The translations under genes were made by a program, and so were the position numbers. 64,000 bases of DNA from Meiothermus granaticius NBRC 107808. Lineage in GTDB: Bacteria; Deinococcota; Deinococci; Deinococcales; Thermaceae. The stretch lies in contig NZ_QWLB01000003.1 of the NCBI RefSeq assembly GCF_003574355.1, positions 50,594 through 114,593 on the forward strand, read 5' to 3'. Below, one piece after another: positions 8,430 to 17,722 of the stretch. The notes beneath the pieces were generated by a model. That model was not told the origin of the DNA and ran no database searches. It saw only the letters and a program-made list of their open reading frames with translations. How positions within the stretch are numbered: the stretch's first letter is position 1; every line of letters starts with the position of its first letter.

Positions 8430-9461
8430 TCAGGGGTTCGGGCTCAGGGAGAGGAACTCTGCGTAGGTTTGGCGCAGCACCTCTTCGGAGATGGGATGAA
8501 TTTCTAGCTTGCCCATCCCCATCGGCACCACCCAGTGCAGTGAGGTGCCGAGCGTTTTTTTGTCCCTGGCCATGAAAGGGGCCAGCGCCTCCCACTCCAG
8601 CGGGGGTAGCCGGGGAGGGGAGAGCCAGGCCAGCAGGTTTTGTACCGCTGGGGTCAAGTCCGTGCCGCCATGAGCCCGGCCCAGAAGGGCCGCAAACAGC
8701 AGGCCGTAGGCAACCGCGGCTCCGTGGGAGAGCTGGTGCTGGGTAGCCGCCTCGAGGGCATGCCCCAGGGTGTGTCCCAGGTTCAGCTTGCGGCGCTCAC
8801 CGGTTTCCCTTGGATCGGCTTCAACCACCGCGATCTTGACCGCCACCGCTCGAGCCAGGTAGGCCTCGAGGGCCGGGCTTGAGCGGCTCAGCGGCTCGAC
8901 CTCGAGCAGGCCCTCGTCCCCAGCGATGAGGCCATGCTTGAAGGCCTCCACCAAGCCTTCCTTGAAGGGGGTCTCAGGCAGGGTGGCCAGGGCCTCTAGA
9001 TCAGCGTAAACCCCTTCAGGAGCGTAAAAAGCACCCACCAGGTTTTTGCCCTCGGGGAGGTTGATTCCGGTTTTATTGCCCACCGAGGCGTCCACAATGG
9101 CTAAGGTGGTGGTAGGAACATTGATGAACCGAATCCCCCGCAGGTAGCTTGCGGCCAGAAAACCGCCCAGGTCCGTCAGGGTGCCCCCACCCACGACATA
9201 GAGGGTGGTGTTGCGCGGCAAGGCCTTCCCGGCTAGCCAGGACAGCGCCTGGGCATAGGTCTCGAGGGTCTTGGCCCCCTCGCCCCCTGCCAGCCCTAAG
9301 CGGTAGGGAATTTCCAGGCGCTGGGCCAAGCCAAGGGCAAAGCCCTCGACCGCGGTGTCGTAAAGCAGGGCCTTAGGCCCTTCTGAGCGGGGGACCTCGA
9401 GCCCCCGCCCCAGGAGGATGGGATAGGGAAAGGGCGATTCAATCCTGAGCGTTGTCGGCAT
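8430..9461 (-). CDS. aroB: 3-dehydroquinate synthase
   Basis: Second enzyme of the shikimate pathway, converting DAHP to 3-dehydroquinate with NAD and a divalent metal. The 343-residue protein has the glycine-rich NAD region (YVVGGGTLTDLGGFLAASYLRG), VPTTTLAIVDASVGNKTGIN, the KEGLVEAFKHGLI segment and the metal-ligand motif LNLGHTLGHALEAA. The chosen ATG at 9461 (MPTTLRIESP) overlaps the end of aroK by 23 bases; longer in-frame starts lie inside aroK and are unlikely. It is the last gene of an aroC-aroK-aroB run downstream of the pil genes. Confidence 0.93.
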   Translation of the reverse strand: MPTTLRIESPFPYPILLGRGLEVPRSEGPKALLYDTAVEGFALGLAQRLEIPYRLGLAGGEGAKTLETYAQALSWLAGKALPRNTTLYVVGGGTLTDLGGFLAASYLRGIRFINVPTTTLAIVDASVGNKTGINLPEGKNLVGAFYAPEGVYADLEALATLPETPFKEGLVEAFKHGLIAGDEGLLEVEPLSRSSPALEAYLARAVAVKIAVVEADPRETGERRKLNLGHTLGHALEAATQHQLSHGAAVAYGLLFAALLGRAHGGTDLTPAVQNLLAWLSPPRLPPLEWEALAPFMARDKKTLGTSLHWVVPMGMGKLEIHPISEEVLRQTYAEFLSLSPNP

Positions 9462-10026
9462 AGTTCCACAGCTTCTCGATGATCTCGTCCACCACGTCAG
9501 GAACCCGCCGTCCATCGGTCGAGACATGGATGGTGGCTTGACGATAGATGGCTTCCCGCTCGGCCAGTAGACGTTGAATGCGCTCGTAGGCCAGCTCGGC
9601 CAGGTCTTTGGGGGCTTCCCCAGGGGCGGGGTGGGGAGGGTCAAGGATCGGGCGCTGCCCAGGGCGGCGGCTGACCCGTTCGTAGATGGTTTGCGGGCTG
9701 GCCCACAGGCTCACCACCGGCCCGCGCTGCAACAGGCTTTCGCGGTTTTGGGGACCCACGAAGGTTCCACCCCCCAGGGAGAGCACCAGGAAGTCTTTCC
9801 CCGTGAGCTCAGCCACGGCCTCCGCCTCGAGCTGCCGGAAGGTGCTCTCCCCGAGATGGCGGAAGATATCGGGGATGGAGAGCCCGGTTTCGCGCTCGAT
9901 ATAGCGATCCAGGTCTATAAAGTGCAGCATCAGCTCACGGGCCAGCTCCCGCCCGATGCGGCTTTTGCCCACGCCCATGAACCCGGTGAGCGCAACCCAG
10001 GTGGTGGGGCGCTCAACCTTGAGCAT
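9439..10026 (-). CDS. aroK: Shikimate kinase
   Basis: Phosphorylates shikimate at the 3-position using ATP. The 195-residue protein has the P-loop GFMGVGKS near residue 14, the shikimate-binding FIDLDRYIERETG, and SLGGGTF. The P-loop is usually 10-15 residues from the N-terminus, so I prefer the ATG at 10026 (MLKVERPTT). A TTG at 10092, 16 bases after aroC, would add 22 residues and cannot be excluded. The gene lies between aroC and aroB on the same strand. Confidence 0.9.
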   Translation of the reverse strand: MLKVERPTTWVALTGFMGVGKSRIGRELARELMLHFIDLDRYIERETGLSIPDIFRHLGESTFRQLEAEAVAELTGKDFLVLSLGGGTFVGPQNRESLLQRGPVVSLWASPQTIYERVSRRPGQRPILDPPHPAPGEAPKDLAELAYERIQRLLAEREAIYRQATIHVSTDGRRVPDVVDEIIEKLWNYADNAQD

Positions 10027-10108
10027 GGGGGAACCGCGGATCAAAAAGTGCCGGAGCAGGAATGGGTCCCGCCGCGGAGGGTAGAGGGTCAACGCTCAAG
10101 GCCATATC

Positions 10109-11260
10109 TCAATAGGCTAGCACACGGGCCTTGTAGCGCTCGACCCGTTCGACGAGCTCCTCCAGGGTATCGCCGCCGAACTTCTCGAGGTAAGCCTGGG
10201 CCAGCACGATGCCCACCAGAGCCTCCAGGATCACGCTGGCTGCGGGTACCGCCGTGGTATCGGAGCGCTCCCTAGCGGCATCAGCGGGGGTATGGCTCAC
10301 CACATCTACGGTGGGCAGCGGGGTCATCAGGGTGGCGATGGGCTTGAGGGCAGCCCGCACCACCAACTCCTCGCCGGTGGTCATCCCCCCTTCGGTCCCC
10401 CCGGCCCGGTTGGTCTGGCGGTAGTAGCCACGCCCGGCTTCCCAGTAGATCGCGTCGTGAACCTCGGAGCCTGGCTTCATGGCGTTCTCGAAACCGGCCC
10501 CGATCTCCACCCCCTTGACCGCCGGGATGCTCATGGCCATCTGAGCGATGCGCCCATCGAGCTTACGCTCCCAGTGCATCTGTGAGCCCAGTCCCGGTAC
10601 CACCCCTTGAAACCGGGCCTCAATGATCCCCCCCAGGGTGTTCCCGGCAGCTTTGGCCGCGTCTATCCGCCCGATCACCTCGGCCTCGGCGCTGGGGTCG
10701 GTCATTCGCACGGGGCTGGCCTCGATCTGCTCGAGCAGGCTCCAGTCAAAGGCCCGCTCGCTCCAAACCCCGGCCATCCCCGGCACATAGGCTGCGCTCC
10801 TGACCCCAAACGCCCCCAGCAGCTTATGGGCCACGGCACCCACCGCCACCCGCATTGCGGTCTCCCGGGCCGAGGCCCGCTCGAGCACATCGCGAAGGTC
10901 TTTGTGGCCGTACTTCATCCCCCCGGAAAGGTCAGCATGGCCGGGGCGGGCCGCCGTGAGGGCTTTTTTGCGCGGCTCATTGCCGGGGGCCGGGTCCATG
11001 ATCTCGCTCCAGTTGCGGTAGTCGGTATTGCGGATGACAAGCGTAACCGGGGCCCCGGTGGTGCGACCCGCCCGCACCCCACTCATAAACTCCACGGTGT
11101 CGGTCTCGATCACCATTCGCCGTCCGCGCCCATAGCCTCCTTGCCGCTTTCGGAGCCAGGGGTTGATGTCCTCAGCGCTGAGGGGCAACTGAGCGGGCAG
11201 ACCTTCGATGATTCCAGTGAGTTGGGGGCCATGGGATTCCCCTGCGGTCAAAAAACGCAT
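10109..11260 (-). CDS. aroC: Chorismate synthase
   Basis: Last enzyme of the shikimate pathway, converting EPSP to chorismate with reduced FMN. At 383 residues it has normal length. Signature segments are GESHGPQL at the N-terminus, RRQ-like KRQGGYGRGRRMVIETD, GMKYGHKDLRDVLERASARETA, and PAVKGVEIGAGF. The ATG has no Shine-Dalgarno sequence, but TAGGCT lies six bases before it, so the mRNA may be leaderless. A strong hairpin (11312-11337) separates it from pilQ, so aroCKB probably has its own promoter while keeping the ancient pil-aro linkage. Confidence 0.95.
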   Translation of the reverse strand: MRFLTAGESHGPQLTGIIEGLPAQLPLSAEDINPWLRKRQGGYGRGRRMVIETDTVEFMSGVRAGRTTGAPVTLVIRNTDYRNWSEIMDPAPGNEPRKKALTAARPGHADLSGGMKYGHKDLRDVLERASARETAMRVAVGAVAHKLLGAFGVRSAAYVPGMAGVWSERAFDWSLLEQIEASPVRMTDPSAEAEVIGRIDAAKAAGNTLGGIIEARFQGVVPGLGSQMHWERKLDGRIAQMAMSIPAVKGVEIGAGFENAMKPGSEVHDAIYWEAGRGYYRQTNRAGGTEGGMTTGEELVVRAALKPIATLMTPLPTVDVVSHTPADAARERSDTTAVPAASVILEALVGIVLAQAYLEKFGGDTLEELVERVERYKARVLAY

Positions 11261-11311
11261 AATGCCAGCCTAACACGGTAGGTTCGAAGGATAAATGGCT
11301 CCCCCATAAGC

Positions 11312-11337
11312 AGGACCGGGGCCGAAGCCCCGGTCCT
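11312..11337 (-). terminator. Strong hairpin between pilQ and aroC
   Basis: Perfect 11-base arms (AGGACCGGGGC / GCCCCGGTCCT) enclose a 4-base loop that reads TTCG in the minus-strand RNA, a very stable tetraloop. It lies 15 bases after the pilQ stop. There is no T-run on either side, so it is either a terminator of the type seen in G+C-rich thermophiles or a 3'-end stabiliser. Confidence 0.65.
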
Positions 11338-11351
11338 TCCCAAAGCCCAGA

Positions 11352-12890
11352 CTAGCGGGCGGCTGCGGTTTGATCTTTGACGATGTTGGCGGTGATGATG
11401 ACGATGAGCTCATCGTCTTTGGTGTCGCGCTTGCTCTGCTTGAACAGCTCGCCCAGCAGGGGGATATCCCCTAAAAAGGGCACTTTGGTCTCGCTGTTGG
11501 TGGTGGTTTTCTGGATTAGGCCCCCCAGTACCAGGGTCTGGCCGTCCTTGACCCGCAGCTTGGACAGGGTGGTTTGCTGGGGGATTCGAACGCTGCCAGA
11601 GACCGGGCCAGAGGTGGGGTCGTCGCCAACCTGGGTGTACACCTCCAAGATCACGTTGCCATCGTTGGTGATTTGCGGACGTACCCGCACCAACAAGCCA
11701 TAGTCAACTTCGCGGGTGCTGGTCTGGGCAGTTCCGGTGGAGGTGGCGGTAGTGAGCGGGATAATCAGCAATCCTCCTACCTTGACCTCGGCCCCCTTGG
11801 CTCCGGTGGTTCTGAGGTCGCCGGTATCGGCGCCGTAGTTGTCCTCGACCAGCAGGTTGGTATCGCTCAGCCGGCGGGAAAGGCTCTGGCCCTCGAGGGC
11901 ATCTAGGGTGGCCCGAATGTTGAGCGAGGTCAGGCTGCGGGTGGCATCAAAGATGAGGTTCAGCCCGGTTTCTAGAATGCTGCCGACCAGGTTGCCCCCG
12001 GAGATGGTTTGCCAGGTAACCCCAAGGTTGCGAAACACCTCGCTATTCACACTCTGGACGCGAATCTGGAGCTGCACCTGCTGAACCGGGCGGTCTAGCT
12101 GGGGGATCAGCCGGTCAATCAGGGCAATTTGGTCGGGGGTCCCGGTGACGATGATGGTGTTGGACCGAGCATCCGCAACCACTGTAGCCGCGCCGGTTCC
12201 CCCTGCTTGGCCTTGCGCCGGGCCGCTGGAGGAGGCCGGGTTTCCCCCTTGCAGGGCGTTGGTCAGCACGGGAGCCAGCTCCACCGCTTTAGCGTGGGAA
12301 AGGGCGAACGACTTCTGCACTATGGGTACGGTAGTTGTGATCTTGGGCTGGTCTACCCGCTGTAGCAGGGCGCTGACATCGGCCTGTTGCTTGGCGGTTC
12401 CAGTCACCACCAGCACGTTGGCTCCAGGGGTAACGCTCACCTTTACCCCAGGTATTTCCTGCTGGATGAACTGGGCCAACTGGGCCGGTTCCGAGGAGCG
12501 AACATTGTAAAACTCTCGAGTGGTGGGCTCGCTGCTTGGAGGGGTTTGGGCTTGCTGCCCCTGGGCTTGCTGCACGATGGCCGGCGGCCCTACTACGATC
12601 ACATTGTTGTCCAGCAGGGCATAATCCAGTTTGCCGTCGCCATAGGCGTTGATCAGGAGATCCCAGACCTGGCGGAAGGGCTTTTTGTCTAGGTCCGCAT
12701 TGACCGTAACCTGGGGAATATCGCGGAGGATGGGGGAGAGCCCTACACTCTTGGCGAGGGCCTCGAGCAGGGCAGCCAAGGGCATATTGGCCCCCACGTT
12801 GGTAACCGGCTGATCGAAACGGGCGTCCTTGGGGAGGCTACCCGCCATGGCTAGGCTGAGGATCACTAAAAGGGCAACAAGTCTTCTCAT
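11352..12890 (-). CDS. pilQ: Type IV pilus secretin PilQ
   Basis: Outer-membrane ring through which type IV pili extend, and through which DNA enters in competent Thermus. The 512-residue protein has a signal peptide (residues 1-16), a STN/N0-like region (about 22-103), two N-domains (about 128-187 and 192-273) and the secretin domain (about 275-510, with VLGGLIQK and PFLGDIPLLGELFK). Thermus thermophilus PilQ is, from memory, about 750 residues, so the periplasmic ring stack is shorter here. It is the last gene of pilMNOWQ and is followed by a hairpin. Confidence 0.92.
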   Translation of the reverse strand: MRRLVALLVILSLAMAGSLPKDARFDQPVTNVGANMPLAALLEALAKSVGLSPILRDIPQVTVNADLDKKPFRQVWDLLINAYGDGKLDYALLDNNVIVVGPPAIVQQAQGQQAQTPPSSEPTTREFYNVRSSEPAQLAQFIQQEIPGVKVSVTPGANVLVVTGTAKQQADVSALLQRVDQPKITTTVPIVQKSFALSHAKAVELAPVLTNALQGGNPASSSGPAQGQAGGTGAATVVADARSNTIIVTGTPDQIALIDRLIPQLDRPVQQVQLQIRVQSVNSEVFRNLGVTWQTISGGNLVGSILETGLNLIFDATRSLTSLNIRATLDALEGQSLSRRLSDTNLLVEDNYGADTGDLRTTGAKGAEVKVGGLLIIPLTTATSTGTAQTSTREVDYGLLVRVRPQITNDGNVILEVYTQVGDDPTSGPVSGSVRIPQQTTLSKLRVKDGQTLVLGGLIQKTTTNSETKVPFLGDIPLLGELFKQSKRDTKDDELIVIITANIVKDQTAAAR

Positions 12891-12901
12891 GGTTCACCGC
12901 C

Positions 12902-13915
12902 TCAAGGGGCTTGGTCTTCAACCGGGAGGTTCAGAGTCTCCGAACCCCGCACCAACAGCGCTTCTTTCGTGTTTAGGCTTTTGAGTAGAATCTCGCTTCC
13001 GGGTAGAGTTCGGCCTACCGGTAACACCACGAAGCCATCTTTGGTCTGGAAAATAGCTACGTTGGTGGCCCCCAAGACCACGCCCGAGAGCTTGAGCCCT
13101 TGTTCGCGCACATACTGCCCCACGCCACTAGCCGCCACAGCCTCTTGGGGTTTGCTGAGGTTGCTAGTGGGTTGGAGCACTTGGTTGACTCGAGCATCCA
13201 GTTCCGCTCGGGCATAGTCGAGGCGGGTGTTGCTCTCGAGGCTGGGGTCTAGGGCAGCAGTGGTCTGATCCTGTGGGCTGCTTGCGCTCAGCTCACGGCT
13301 CAGCGGGGCCAAGCGAATGGGCAGGGCCCCACTGCTCAGGCTAAGCGATCCCGGCAAGCTGTTCCCGTTGCCGCCTGGGCTAAGGCGGGCCTGGCCCTGC
13401 ACGGCGGTCAGGCTAGGTGTGCTGGGCTGTGCGGGCCGGGTGGCCGGTAGGTTGGCTTGAGGCAGCGGGGTGATCGGCTGCTGCACGGTGACCCGACCTG
13501 CTTGCATGGGAATCGGGCGGGCCGTGACGGGGCTCAGGCTGGGTCGCGCGCTGGCCGGCGGGGTGGCCTGGGCCACCGGGGTAGCCTGAGCCGGGTTCTC
13601 TACGATCAGCGGTACAAAGGGGTTGGGGGGAACGGTCACTTTGGGCGCAGGAGCGGTAGGGGTGCTGGCGACGGCCTCACCCTTGGTGTCTGTAGGGGTT
13701 TTGGGGGCCTCCGTGACCAAGAAAGGTAGGGGTAAAACCTCCAACGGCCGGGCAGTTTGGGGGGTCGGATTGGTCTGGGTGGGAGGAAGAAGGGATTGCT
13801 GGGCCATCTGATTGGGCCGCACAAAGCCTAGATACCACGTGGCCACCGCGCCAACCAGCAGAGCTGCGACCAGGGCAACCTTGGCTGATTGGGGCATCCG
13901 CTGGAGAAAATTCAC
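12902..13915 (-). CDS. pilW: Type IV pilus assembly protein PilW (Thermus type)
   Basis: A 337-residue protein with one N-terminal membrane helix (about residues 12-32), a long Pro/Thr/Ala/Gln-rich periplasmic linker (about 40-200) and a small C-terminal domain (about 255-335) with VREQGLKLSGVVLGATNVAIF, similar in plan to PilP. In Thermus the gene between pilO and pilQ is called pilW and is needed for pili and DNA uptake. The name rests on position and plan more than on sequence. Its start overlaps the pilO stop (ATGA). Confidence 0.75.
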   Translation of the reverse strand: MNFLQRMPQSAKVALVAALLVGAVATWYLGFVRPNQMAQQSLLPPTQTNPTPQTARPLEVLPLPFLVTEAPKTPTDTKGEAVASTPTAPAPKVTVPPNPFVPLIVENPAQATPVAQATPPASARPSLSPVTARPIPMQAGRVTVQQPITPLPQANLPATRPAQPSTPSLTAVQGQARLSPGGNGNSLPGSLSLSSGALPIRLAPLSRELSASSPQDQTTAALDPSLESNTRLDYARAELDARVNQVLQPTSNLSKPQEAVAASGVGQYVREQGLKLSGVVLGATNVAIFQTKDGFVVLPVGRTLPGSEILLKSLNTKEALLVRGSETLNLPVEDQAP

Positions 13916-14571
13916 GGCCGACCTCCAGGCTGGGAGGATGGGTTAGGGGCTTGTCCTGGCTGGCCCTGGGTAGGCTGGCCCTGGACCGCAGGCTGAGCTT
14001 CCGAGCCTTGTCCGGTGTAGGTGTAGACCGTCATGGTTAGGCTGGTATTGATGGGTGGATTGGCGGTTTGATCGCCCCCCAAGGCCAGGTTGAGCCCGGA
14101 GATGGTGGAGAAGCGTTGCAGGTTCTCGAGCTGCTTCAAAAAGACATACAACTCGGGGAAGGGGGATTCCACCGTGATAGCCAGATTGGTGCTGCGCACA
14201 TTGGCCACATCCGAGGGGCCGCCGGGGGTGCGGTTGAGGGTTTTGAGCACCACCCCACTCTCCCTGGCCCGCTGGGCCAGCAGGCTCAGCACCTGACCGA
14301 TCTGCTCGGTAGGGGGCAGCTCACGCAGGAAAGCCTGACGCTCGGCCTCGAGCTGCGCAATGGTAGCGCGCAGCTGGGGCAGGGCAGCCTGGGCCGCGCG
14401 GCCTTTGTCCCGCTCGCTTTGGAGCTGCTGAATGTTGGCCTCGAGGTCGGGAATACGGTTTTGCAGGGGCTGGGTAACGAAGAAGTACCACAGCAGCCCC
14501 AACAGCAGGGCCACCACAATGGAGACAATGGCCCACTCGCGCTGGCCCATTCTAGCGAGAAGGGCTACCAT
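13912..14571 (-). CDS. pilO: Type IV pilus assembly protein PilO
   Basis: Inner-membrane alignment-complex protein of 219 residues: a short cytoplasmic tail, one helix (about residues 15-34), a coiled coil rich in Gln/Glu/Arg (about 38-85), then a periplasmic fold and a Gln/Pro/Gly-rich tail. I chose the ATG at 14571, which has AGGAGGT eight bases upstream; an in-frame extension of 16 residues would lack this. It overlaps the end of pilN by 20 bases and runs into pilW through ATGA. Confidence 0.88.
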   Translation of the reverse strand: MVALLARMGQREWAIVSIVVALLLGLLWYFFVTQPLQNRIPDLEANIQQLQSERDKGRAAQAALPQLRATIAQLEAERQAFLRELPPTEQIGQVLSLLAQRARESGVVLKTLNRTPGGPSDVANVRSTNLAITVESPFPELYVFLKQLENLQRFSTISGLNLALGGDQTANPPINTSLTMTVYTYTGQGSEAQPAVQGQPTQGQPGQAPNPSSQPGGRP

Positions 14572-15217
14572 TTTGCGCACCTCCTGGGTTGTTGACTTGG
14601 GCTGTCTGGGTTGGGGCAATTAAGCCGATGGTGGCTCCGAAGTTGTAAAGCCCACTGTTTTGGTCCAGGTTGGCCTGTTGGAAGTTGATGCCGAAGCGAT
14701 CGGAGGACTCAAAGGCCTGTACGAAGCGGATCAGGGCATTCTGACCCAAGGCCTGGCCCTGCAGGGCAAACTCCACGTTGACCGGTTTGCCGTCGTAGGC
14801 GCCGTTGGCGGTGCCCGCGCTGACTTCCTGGGGGGTAAGGGCTTTGCTGGAGATGCTCTTGAGGGCTACCCCAAAGCCTTTGCCCTCACGGGGGATCTGG
14901 TTGATGACCAATGCTAGGTCATCGGACCAGGGTACAAACTTGGTCCGCAGGGCGTTGCGTACCGAGAGGAGCCGCTGCAGGTCTTGCTGCTGACTATTGA
15001 GCCGGTTCTGCTCGGCGATGAAAGGCCGCAGCACGTTGACCTCGAGCTGAAGCTGGTCGCGCTCGTTTTCCAGGGCCTGTACCCGGGTTAGGGCGTTGTA
15101 GTGCAGGATACCCACCGTACCCAGGATGGCCAGCACGAAGACCCCGGCAGCCAACCGCCACCAGCCAGGCTCAACCCGGCGGCGTAGGTTTTTAGGGAGC
15201 AGGTTGAGATTAATCAA
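14552..15217 (-). CDS. pilN: Type IV pilus assembly protein PilN
   Basis: A 221-residue inner-membrane protein. It starts with the conserved cytoplasmic motif INLLP (here INLNLLPKNLRRR), which binds PilM, followed by one helix (about residues 20-42), a coiled coil (about 45-80) and a periplasmic ferredoxin-like domain. The start overlaps the end of pilM by eight bases. PilM, PilN and PilO form the inner platform of the pilus machine. Confidence 0.9.
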   Translation of the reverse strand: MINLNLLPKNLRRRVEPGWWRLAAGVFVLAILGTVGILHYNALTRVQALENERDQLQLEVNVLRPFIAEQNRLNSQQQDLQRLLSVRNALRTKFVPWSDDLALVINQIPREGKGFGVALKSISSKALTPQEVSAGTANGAYDGKPVNVEFALQGQALGQNALIRFVQAFESSDRFGINFQQANLDQNSGLYNFGATIGLIAPTQTAQVNNPGGAQNGSPSR

Positions 15218-16346
15218 GCGGACTCACCCCCCGTAGGGCCAGGCCGATCGGTACCGCGAACTCTGCGGATAACCCCCTGAGGTAATCCAGATCGAACTTG
15301 CTCTTGTCCACCTGAATTCCCTGCCAGGGGTCTGCAATCTCCAGCGGGATGCCCAGGGTGTCGGCCAGCAGGGGCACCAGGCTGCGCAGCTTGCTGCCCC
15401 CTCCGGCGACGAAGCCCTGATCCACCCCCAGATCTCCGACCTGAACCCGGAAGAACTCGAGGCTGCGGCGCAACTCGGTGGTCAGCTCGACCAACACCGG
15501 GCGGATGGCGTCGTACATTCGTGCGGGATTAAAGCGCTCACGCTCGGCATCAAAGTCCAGGAGCAGGTCTTCATCCTCGGTAGGGATGGTGGCCAGACCG
15601 TAGTTTTTCTTGGCGTCTTCCGCCGCTACCGGGTCTAGGTTGAAGGCTTTGGAAATGGCGGCGGTGAAGTCCTTGCCGGAGAGGTTGATGATGCGGTTCA
15701 GCAGCAGGCGCTCGCCCCGGGTGAGCACCAGCGCGCTGCTTTCAGCCCCGATCTCCAGGAACAGGGTGATGGGCTCCCGGTCGGTTCCCTTGAGCCGCCC
15801 CCCGAGGGTGCGCAGCCCAGCAAAGGGCTTAACGTCAATGACCACCGGCTCGAGGCCGGCGGCTTTGAGGGTTTCAACCAGGCTGGCCACGGTCTCTTGG
15901 CGCGCAGCCCCGACCACCACGTCCATCTGTTCGCCATCGGGTATGGTTTCATGGCTGTCCAGAAGCGAGTAATCGAGAACCACCTCGTCAATGGGGAAAG
16001 GGATGTAGCGCTCGGCTTCCCAGCGCACCGCCTCGTCCATCTGCTTGAGGGGCATTTTGGGGACCTGGAGGGTGCGGGTGATCACCGAGAGGTTGCTGGC
16101 CGCAGTAACCACGTAGCGCTTGCGGGTTCGGAGTTCCCCGAGCATCTCTCGCAGTTCGTTGGCCAGCGCCCCAGGCTCTACAATCGAGCCTTCCTGGATG
16201 GCCCCAGGGGGGGTTGGCCGGATTGCCAGACCACGCAGAGAGGGTGGGTTCCCCGAGAGCTCCACCAGCTTGAGGTTGGACGTCCCGATCTCTAGGCCGA
16301 GCGCCTCGACCCTGGGCCGCAATAAGCCGCCAAAGAAGTCACGCAC
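15210..16346 (-). CDS. pilM: Type IV pilus assembly protein PilM
   Basis: Cytoplasmic actin-like ATPase of the pilus alignment complex, about 378 residues. Visible family features are LGLEIGTSNLKLVEL at the N-terminus, VEPGALANELREM, VRWEAERYIPFPIDEVVLDY, and FVAGGGSKLRSLVPLLADTLG near the C-terminus. I prefer the GTG at 16346 (VRDFFGGLL) because AAAGGGG lies five bases before it; a TTG seven codons upstream is the alternative. It is the first gene of pilMNOWQ and has an extended -10 promoter about 40 bases upstream. Confidence 0.9.
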   Translation of the reverse strand: MRDFFGGLLRPRVEALGLEIGTSNLKLVELSGNPPSLRGLAIRPTPPGAIQEGSIVEPGALANELREMLGELRTRKRYVVTAASNLSVITRTLQVPKMPLKQMDEAVRWEAERYIPFPIDEVVLDYSLLDSHETIPDGEQMDVVVGAARQETVASLVETLKAAGLEPVVIDVKPFAGLRTLGGRLKGTDREPITLFLEIGAESSALVLTRGERLLLNRIINLSGKDFTAAISKAFNLDPVAAEDAKKNYGLATIPTEDEDLLLDFDAERERFNPARMYDAIRPVLVELTTELRRSLEFFRVQVGDLGVDQGFVAGGGSKLRSLVPLLADTLGIPLEIADPWQGIQVDKSKFDLDYLRGLSAEFAVPIGLALRGVSPLD

Positions 16347-16384
16347 GCCGACCCCTTTCCCACACAAATCTCATGGTGTGTGTA

Positions 16385-16393
16385 AGTATAGCA
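16385..16393 (-). promoter_or_regulatory. Extended -10 promoter of the pil operon
   Basis: On the minus strand the sequence reads TGCTATACT: a TGN extension followed by TATACT, a 5/6 match to the -10 consensus. No good -35 is seen, as is usual for extended -10 promoters. Transcription would start near 16378, giving a leader of about 32 bases before the GTG of pilM. An 11-codon ORF starting at 16374 lies within this leader and overlaps the pilM start. Confidence 0.55.
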
Positions 16394-16681
16394 TGGCAAA
16401 ACCGCGTTTCCGTGCTCACATCGCCTACTTTACTTGACCTCTGGGGTTTTACGCGGGCATTTGCACATTGGCCTTAACCTTTCGATGCTCATGGGGTTTT
16501 AAGGGCAGCCTGGGCCATGCAAGTCGCGGAGGACGCCTAAGCGCTGGAGCAACGAAGAATTCCCTGCCCAAGGGGTTTTACGATATCCAAGGGCAAAGCT
16601 CAAGCAGGAAAAGCGTATCTAAAGGCAAGATTAATCTTCGTCTCAGACCCCCGGTCGCACCCGGATAGACGGAAAATGGGC
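16394..16681. other. Non-coding stretch between pilM and hicdh
   Basis: About 290 bases without a supported gene. The word GGGGTTTTA occurs three times on the plus strand (near 16443, 16493 and 16572), and CCTTAA/TTAAGG pairs flank one copy. No RNA family I know was recognised. A 66-codon plus-strand ORF here has no ribosome-binding site or recognisable content and is not called. Confidence 0.5.
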
Positions 16682-17689
16682 CTAGAAGGCTCGAGCCACC
16701 GCTTCAGCAAACTCACGGGTGGTGGCCCTGCCGCCCAGGTCGGGGGTACGAGGTCCCTCTGCCAGCACCTTGTCAACCGCTCGCTCGAGCCGCGCTGCGG
16801 CGGCGTGTTCACCCAGATGCTCCAGCATCATCGCGGCGGAGAAGATGGTGGCGGCGGGGTTGGCGATGCCCTTTCCGGCGATGTCGGGGGCGCTGCCGTG
16901 CACCGGCTCAAAGACCGCATGCTCGAGGCCGATGTTTCCGCTGGCGGCGATCCCCAAGCCCCCGACCAACCCCGCGGTGAGGTCGGAGAGGATGTCCCCA
17001 AAGAGGTTGGTGGTGACGATCACATCGAAACGCTCCGGAGCGCGCACCAACTGCATGGCGCAGTTGTCAATGATGATGTCTTGGGTGGTCACCTCGGGGT
17101 GCTTGGCGGCCTCGGCTCGAGCAGTGCTCAAAAACAGGCCTTGGGTCACCGGTAGTACGTTGGCCTTATGCGCGATATGCAGACTTTTGCGCGGGCGGCT
17201 GGCCGCCAGCCGAGCAGCGTATTCACCGATGCGGGCGCTGGCCCGGCGGGTAATTACGGTGTCGGCAATGGCGATCTCGCCCCCTAAGTAGGTGCGCTCC
17301 TGCTCCACATAAAGCCCCTCGGTGTTTTCCCGCACCACCACTAAATCCACCCCCTCGCGTGAGCCCGGCACGGGGTGATGCCGGGCCGGGCGCACGTTGG
17401 CAAAGAGGTCGAGTTTGCGCCTCAGGTAGCGGATGGCCCCAAAGAACCCAGGGATTTTCTGGGTGGGGCTGGTTGCGGCCCCAAATAGCGTGGCGTCGGT
17501 GTGGGTGACTGCTTCTACGGTGGCGTCGGGTACTGAGGTGCCCACCTCTTCAAAGAGCTCGTATCCCGCTCGAGCCTCGACGAACTCGAGCGGTAGCCCG
17601 GTGGCTTCTAGGGCGATGCGCGCAGCTGGAATTACTTCGTGCCCGATGCCGTCGCCCTCGATAAGACAAATCTTGTAGTTGTTCTTCAC
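16682..17689 (-). CDS. hicd: Homoisocitrate dehydrogenase
   Basis: Oxidises homoisocitrate to 2-oxoadipate with NAD in the alpha-aminoadipate route to lysine that Thermus-group bacteria use. The 335-residue protein belongs to the isocitrate/isopropylmalate dehydrogenase family: GDGIGHEV at the N-terminus, VRENTEGLY, the Tyr-Lys region [20 protein letters not shown] and [14 protein letters not shown]. The loop [22 protein letters not shown] is nearly identical to the T. thermophilus homoisocitrate dehydrogenase as I remember it, which separates it from LeuB. The start is a GTG with GGGTGA upstream. Other lysine genes are not in the window. Confidence 0.85.
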   Translation of the reverse strand: MKNNYKICLIEGDGIGHEVIPAARIALEATGLPLEFVEARAGYELFEEVGTSVPDATVEAVTHTDATLFGAATSPTQKIPGFFGAIRYLRRKLDLFANVRPARHHPVPGSREGVDLVVVRENTEGLYVEQERTYLGGEIAIADTVITRRASARIGEYAARLAASRPRKSLHIAHKANVLPVTQGLFLSTARAEAAKHPEVTTQDIIIDNCAMQLVRAPERFDVIVTTNLFGDILSDLTAGLVGGLGIAASGNIGLEHAVFEPVHGSAPDIAGKGIANPAATIFSAAMMLEHLGEHAAAARLERAVDKVLAEGPRTPDLGGRATTREFAEAVARAF

Positions 17690-17722
17690 GTGAAATCACC
17701 CTGGGCCATTGTAGCGCTGAAC

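Noticed and set aside
9461..9644. Longer AroB starting at 9644
   Set aside because: The extra 61 residues lie in aroK in another frame, and the AroB fold begins at MPTTLRIESP.
16468..16668. 66-codon ORF on the plus strand between pilM and hicdh
   Set aside because: It has no ribosome-binding site, no recognisable content and uses repeat-rich non-coding DNA.
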